Assembly: GCA_016196755.1 (NCBI GenBank)
Contig: JACPXC010000028.1
Location: forward strand, 1 to 64,000
DNA from: Elusimicrobiota bacterium
GTDB lineage: Bacteria; Elusimicrobiota; Elusimicrobia; UBA1565
Reading direction: 5' to 3'
DNA length: 64,000 bases
A program made the translations under genes and the position numbers. Below, in pieces: positions 60,903 through 64,000 of this stretch. The first letter of the stretch is position 1, and each line of letters begins with the position of its first letter. The notes beneath the pieces are model-generated. The model saw only the letters and a list, made by a program, of their open reading frames with translations, made no database searches and was not told the DNA's origin.

Positions 60903-61633
60903 GGGGACCTCCTCTCGTTTTTGTGCATCAGCGTACCGGTCTCAAGGCGCAGGAGCGTGACCGTCCCGCCGCGCACCATGAAGCGCGCCTCGAAATCGTG
61001 CAGGAAAAACCCTAGGTCGACCCCGTCGGCCCCCAGCGCCTTGTCGCGCGGGTTGCGGATGTCCTGTCCCAGGATGTCGGACAGGAGCCTCTTGAGGCCC
61101 CGGAGCTTGAGTCGCTTCCGCGCGGCCGCGATGTCGGCCAGCGCCCGGGGAGCGAAGGCCACCGTCAAGGTCGGGAACGGGGCGTCCGCCGTCCAGCCCG
61201 CCGAGGCCCCCGCGGCACGGTCGCACTCGGGGATATAGGGCTTCACGTCGAGGATCGGCGTGCCGTCGATCAAGTCGATGCCGGCCAAGTGCAGGGTGTC
61301 CCCCTCGACCTTTACCAGCCGCGCCAGCGACAGGCCCAGCGGGCTGGGGCGGTGCGGGGAGCGCGAGGCGAAGAGGCCGACCGCGGCGCCCTTGAGGCGC
61401 GGCGGGTGGACCTTGGGCAGGAACTTCTTGTTGGTGTTGAGGTGGAAGTAGGAGATCAACCAGACGTGGCTGAAGCCCTCGAGACCCGCCAGAGACAGGG
61501 CCGGGCGATGCTCCGGAGCTACCGTCAGCGCGGCCGTGGCCCCGGGGACAAGATGCGGCTGGCGGGGCGTGCCGAACTTCTCCTTGAAGCAGGAGCGGAG
61601 GATGCCGACGGCGCCGAGCTGAAAGGCGATCAC
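60899..61633 (-). CDS. trmO: tRNA (N6-threonylcarbamoyladenosine37-N6)-methyltransferase TrmO-like (TsaA domain)
   Basis: The 244-residue protein has the TrmO/YaeB signatures: GVILRS-like GAVGILRSCFKEKFGTPRQ, GLEGFSHVWLISYFHLN, FASRSPHRPSPLGLSLARLV, LAGIDLIDGTPILDVKPYIP, and a C-terminal domain. It methylates t6A37 in tRNA-Thr using SAM. I chose GTG 61633 (VIAFQLGAVG), which is six bases after a TATACT -10 box; an upstream extension to 61687 does not look like protein. It is the first gene of a two-gene unit with the oxidase. Confidence 0.88.
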   Translation of the reverse strand: MIAFQLGAVGILRSCFKEKFGTPRQPHLVPGATAALTVAPEHRPALSLAGLEGFSHVWLISYFHLNTNKKFLPKVHPPRLKGAAVGLFASRSPHRPSPLGLSLARLVKVEGDTLHLAGIDLIDGTPILDVKPYIPECDRAAGASAGWTADAPFPTLTVAFAPRALADIAAARKRLKLRGLKRLLSDILGQDIRNPRDKALGADGVDLGFFLHDFEARFMVRGGTVTLLRLETGTLMHKNERRSP

Positions 61634-61639
61634 GTTTCC

Positions 61640-61645
61640 AGTATA
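61640..61645 (-). promoter_or_regulatory. Candidate -10 box for leaderless trmO mRNA
   Basis: TATACT ends six bases before GTG 61633; GGAAAC between them gives only a trace of a Shine-Dalgarno. Confidence 0.6.
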
Positions 61646-61675
61646 CAATTGGTCCTTCCGCAAGAGGAATGGGTC

Positions 61676-61704
61676 TTGACAAAGCAAGGTTCGAGGGTTA
61701 GATT
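61676..61704 (+). promoter_or_regulatory. Promoter TTGACA-16/17-TAGATT region
   Basis: TTGACA (61676-61681) is followed 16-17 bases later by TTAGAT/TAGATT (61698-61704). It would start a transcript near 61709, at the base of the first hairpin described next. Confidence 0.6.
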
Positions 61705-61708
61705 ACTA

Positions 61709-61794
61709 GTGGGAGACCCCCGTGGCTCCCACAAAGCCTCCGGGCGCCACGTGCCCCGGATGAGGAAAGCCCCGAGAGGGGCTTTCCTCGTTTT
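61709..61794 (+). ncRNA. Candidate structured small RNA or leader ending in an intrinsic terminator
   Basis: Within 86 bases there are three hairpins. GTGGGAG/CTCCCAC (61709-61715, 61726-61732) comes first. Then ACAAAGCC leads into TCCGGGC/GCCCCGGA (61739-61745, 61753-61760, one bulge). The third is the terminator stem. CCTC at 61737-61740 could instead pair with GAGG at 61762-61765, the 5' arm of the terminator, which would be an on/off switch. The segment CAAAGCCTCCGGG resembles a piece of GEMM c-di-GMP riboswitches, but the rest of that consensus is missing. The next gene, 80 bases on, makes or handles c-di-GMP. Confidence 0.5.
61762..61794 (+). terminator. Intrinsic terminator
   Basis: GAGGAAAGCCCC, loop GAGA and GGGGCTTTCCTC form a perfect 12-bp stem, followed by G and four T residues. 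Confidence 0.92.
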
Positions 61795-61873
61795 AGGGAT
61801 GAGCGGAAGGCCCGCGAGGTCCTAGGCCTTTAGCCCCTACCCCGCCCCGCTCTTCCCGGCTATCTAGGGAGGG

Positions 61874-62791
61874 ATGCCTCGACCCCACATCGACTTAGCC
61901 GGGATCAAGACCCCGCTCATCTATCTTTCGACCGACTTCCTGCGCGCCAAGGAGTACCTGGAGGCCATCCTCTCCTCCTCCTCCGACGCCATCATGACGA
62001 CCGACGTCCGCGGGCGGATCGTCTATTGGTCGCCGGGCGCCGAGCGGATTCTCGGACTGCCGGCCGCCTCCGTGGTGGGCCGGCCGGCGCGCGACTTCTA
62101 CGCCGGGGGGCGCAAGGAAGCCGAACGCGTCCAGCGCCGCCTCCTCTTGGAGAAGTCCTTCTCCGACCTCGAGACCGTCCTCTTAGGCTCCAAGGACCGC
62201 GCCGTGCCGGTCAGCATCTCAGCCTCGCTGATCCACGACCGGCGCGGGGCGGTCATCGGGACCCTCGGCATCGCCAAGGACGTCAGCCGCCGCATCGAGC
62301 TCGAGCGGCGCCTGCGCGAGCTCTCGATCACCGACGAGCTGACCGGGCTCTTCAACGCCCGCCACCTCCACGAGCGCCTGGCCTCCGAGACGGCCCGCGC
62401 CCGGCGCATGGACCAGGACCTCTCCCTCATCGTCGTCGACCTCGACCGCTTCAAGGAGGCCAACGACCGCTTCGGCCACGTCTACGGCAACCGCATCCTG
62501 CGCGCCACGGCCGACCTCCTGCGCGCGGCCATCCGCAAGGACGTCGACATGGCCTACCGCTACGGCGGCGACGAGTTCGTCCTGCTCCTGCCCAGCGCCA
62601 CGAGCAAGGCCGCGGGCCGCATCGCCGACCGCCTGCGCTTAGCCGTCCCGCACCAGCCTTATACCCGCCTCGTCACCCTCAGCGTGGGGATGGCCACCCT
62701 GCGCCCGCGCGAGAAGGCCGAATCCCTGCTCAAGCGCGCCGACGCGCGCATGTATCAGGACAAGCGCCGTCGAAATGCCTCGGCGCGCTGA
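61874..62791 (+). CDS. PAS-GGDEF diguanylate cyclase
   Basis: The 305-residue soluble protein has a PAS domain (about residues 30-145: YLEAILSSSSDAIMTTDVRG, IVYWSPGAERILGLP, GIAKDVSRRIELE) and a GGDEF domain with intact GGDEF at 231-235 (YRYGGDEFVLLLPS). DELTGLFNARHLHERL marks the start of the latter. It should condense two GTP into c-di-GMP. The inhibitory I-site RxxD is KDVD here, so product inhibition may be lost. TATCTA and GGGAGGG crowd the ATG; the latter is too close to work as a normal Shine-Dalgarno. It lies downstream of a structured leader and terminator. Confidence 0.92.
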   Translation: MPRPHIDLAGIKTPLIYLSTDFLRAKEYLEAILSSSSDAIMTTDVRGRIVYWSPGAERILGLPAASVVGRPARDFYAGGRKEAERVQRRLLLEKSFSDLETVLLGSKDRAVPVSISASLIHDRRGAVIGTLGIAKDVSRRIELERRLRELSITDELTGLFNARHLHERLASETARARRMDQDLSLIVVDLDRFKEANDRFGHVYGNRILRATADLLRAAIRKDVDMAYRYGGDEFVLLLPSATSKAAGRIADRLRLAVPHQPYTRLVTLSVGMATLRPREKAESLLKRADARMYQDKRRRNASAR

Positions 62792-62835
62792 CACCTCCTG
62801 ACGCCTTCAGCCTCCCTTGACATAAGCCCGGCCGC

Positions 62836-62841
62836 TACCCT
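62836..62841 (+). promoter_or_regulatory. Weak candidate -10 box for leaderless mRNA
   Basis: TACCCT ends six bases before ATG 62848. A TTGACA lies upstream but at only 13 bases, so promoter assignment is weak. Confidence 0.35.
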
Positions 62842-62847
62842 TGGAGT

Positions 62848-63306
62848 ATGGAAGACTTCAAGGTCGCGCAATTCACCAAAGAGCTGGTCGCCATCAGGCT
62901 CCAGCGGCTCGAGGACCCCTCCTTAGCCGCCGCGGAGCTCATCCGGAAGACCCTTCACACCGCCCTCAAGGCCCTCCCCCCGGGGCCCGAGCGCGGAAAA
63001 GTCATCGAGGACGCCGTCCGCGGCGGCATGCAGGGACTCATACTGGCCGACCAGGACGTCCCGCGCGGCGGGGTCGCCGTCGTCGAGGCCTTGGCCGAGT
63101 TGGCCCAGGACCTCGGGCTCGACCCCTCCGAGACCCTCATGAGCGGCCTGCGCGGGCTGGCCGGCCTGCGGCGCTTGGTGCGCCCGGACCAGCTCGACAA
63201 GCTGCGCCACGAGATCGACTCACGCTACGACGGCGCCGGGGAGGCGTTCTGCGCCTTCCTCCACGCGCAGCCCGACCCGGGGCGGCAAAGGTCTCCTGCG
63301 AACTAA
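62848..63306 (+). CDS. Small helical protein of unknown function
   Basis: The 152-residue soluble protein is predicted mostly helical, with no motif that I recognise. Stretches such as AAAELIRKTLHTALKALPPG and VIEDAVRGGMQGLILADQDV are amphipathic. It lies on the same strand as the diguanylate cyclase, 56 bases after it. Codon usage matches real genes of the window. Confidence 0.65.
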   Translation: MEDFKVAQFTKELVAIRLQRLEDPSLAAAELIRKTLHTALKALPPGPERGKVIEDAVRGGMQGLILADQDVPRGGVAVVEALAELAQDLGLDPSETLMSGLRGLAGLRRLVRPDQLDKLRHEIDSRYDGAGEAFCAFLHAQPDPGRQRSPAN

Positions 63307-63322
63307 AGGGCCAAAATCCCTA

Positions 63323-63350
63323 TTGACTATTTCCATCTGCAGGGTTACAT
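63323..63350 (+). promoter_or_regulatory. Promoter TTGACT-16-TTACAT
   Basis: TTGACT (63323-63328) and TTACAT (63345-63350) are 16 bases apart, and ATG 63358 follows after seven bases, again giving a leaderless transcript. Confidence 0.6.
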
Positions 63351-63357
63351 AGGGTGA

Positions 63358-64000
63358 ATGCGCCGAGGCATACCCCTATGGGTACTGCTTTTTTTCCTGT
63401 TAGCCTCTAAAGCAGCGGCGCAGTCATCTCCCACAGCCCCGAGCGGTTTCGCCGGAACCGCCCAGAGTGTAAACACCATCCTCTGGTCCTGGACCGACAA
63501 CGCCATAAACGAGGACGGATATCGGGTCATGTCGGGGACGATCAACATCTCGGGCGACCTCTCGGCCAACGCTACGACATGGCTGCAGGGCGGGCTTTCC
63601 ACTAACACGGCTTCCGGCCCTTTCACGGCCCAGGCGTTCAATTCGACCGGGACGGCCGACTCGGGCGCCGCCAGCCGGAACACACTGGCTGTCGCTCCCG
63701 CCGGCCTGGCCGTCACCGCCGTCTCGTCCCAGGCGGTGTCTTTGAGCTGGTCCGCCAACAGCAACCCCGGCGGAACCCCTTTCGAGCTCGAGCGCTCCAC
63801 CGACGGCGCAAGCTACGCCTTCCTCGACTCCACCACCCTGACCGGCTACACCGATTTCGGGATACTGCCCGCGGCCACCTACTTCTACCAGGTCCGCGCC
63901 AGGAACGGCGACGCGGTGGCCACGGGCTACAGCGGTCCGGTCTCGACGCGCACCGACGCCGGAAACGGCCCCTCGGGCTTCGCGGGCGAGGCTCAGAGCG
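63358..64000 (+). CDS. Exported fibronectin type III repeat protein, truncated by the window edge
   Basis: The reading frame from ATG 63358 stays open to base 64000 (214 residues seen). It begins with a signal peptide (GIPLWVLLFFLLASKAAAQ). Two FnIII domains follow: PSGFAGTAQSVNTILWSWTD starts the first and PAGLAVTAVSSQAVSLSWSA the second, which ends YFYQVRARNGDAVATGYSGP. A third repeat begins with PSGFAGEAQS at the edge, so the repeat period is about 177 residues for a pair. Such proteins are usually large cell-surface or extracellular proteins for adhesion or polysaccharide binding. The true length is unknown. Confidence 0.8.
   Translation, partial: MRRGIPLWVLLFFLLASKAAAQSSPTAPSGFAGTAQSVNTILWSWTDNAINEDGYRVMSGTINISGDLSANATTWLQGGLSTNTASGPFTAQAFNSTGTADSGAASRNTLAVAPAGLAVTAVSSQAVSLSWSANSNPGGTPFELERSTDGASYAFLDSTTLTGYTDFGILPAATYFYQVRARNGDAVATGYSGPVSTRTDAGNGPSGFAGEAQS

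Noticed and set aside
61709-61794. Calling the structured leader a c-di-GMP-I (GEMM) riboswitch
   Set aside because: Only the AAAGCC..CCGG piece resembles GEMM; the GGTAGGTAGC-type receptor half and the first stem sequence are absent.

Overview
The window is about 64 kb of GC-rich DNA (well over 60% G+C, with strong G/C third positions). It carries roughly 50 tightly packed protein genes and no rRNA, tRNA, CRISPR array, phage or transposase gene that I could find. Gene content (exported proteins, PilT, a Pst phosphate transporter, lipid acyltransferases) fits a diderm bacterium. Several exported proteins share a signal peptide followed by a long Ala/Pro/Val-rich tract, one protein ends in a pseudopilin-like CTHTD...W tail, and a surface-type fibronectin-III protein runs off the right edge. 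My best guess is an uncultivated Elusimicrobiota-like lineage. That placement is inference, not proof.

Layout. 0.2-7.3 kb: a secreted unknown protein, then a minus-strand overlapping operon ettA - GT-C-like membrane protein - GT2 glycosyltransferase - sugar epimerase - FkbM methyltransferase. 7.4-14.8 kb: a DUF192/M50 fusion, an M28 peptidase coupled to a membrane protein with a pseudopilin-like tail, phosphofructokinase, and a receptor-type Ser/Thr kinase of unusual topology. 14.8-20.6 kb: an operon with four-base overlaps, pilT - SMUG1 uracil-DNA glycosylase - a three-domain protein (degenerate cysteine hydrolase, phosphotransferase-like domain, dual-specificity phosphatase) - aldehyde dehydrogenase. 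20.6-30.3 kb: YchJ, two acyltransferases, an orphan histidine kinase, a palindromic repeat element, a divergent sigma-54-like protein, a Cys-rich exported protein, an M14 peptidase and a secreted unknown. 30.4-33.2 kb: an anchored unknown and an HtrA-like protease. 33.2-42.4 kb: a phosphate regulon, pstS, pstCAB-phoU and phoBR, enclosing a nucleotidyltransferase and an Agt-like glycosyltransferase, with 11-bp-phased direct repeats before pstS, pstC and phoB. 42.4-46.9 kb: a DUF4143 ATPase, a pseudouridine synthase, an acyltransferase and unknowns. 47.1-58.9 kb: a 3,401-residue protein that fuses what is normally a whole Bat (BatD/A/C/B plus DUF58) gene cluster, followed by its MoxR ATPase. 58.9-64 kb: a receiver-domain protein, HicBA, a second palindromic element, an alternative-oxidase-like protein with TrmO, a small structured transcript upstream of a PAS-GGDEF gene, and the partial fibronectin-III protein.

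Three things stand out. (1) The single-polypeptide Bat/MoxR system: three von Willebrand A domains each keep a DxSxS metal site, with TPRs, about a dozen or more membrane segments and a novel helical repeat. (2) The three-domain phosphatase fusion in the SMUG1 operon. (3) A non-coding element of nested inverted repeats in two copies, where one stem has been replaced by a different sequence that still pairs. In addition, about a dozen genes have a TANNNT -10 hexamer ending six to eight bases before the start codon, which implies widespread leaderless transcription.
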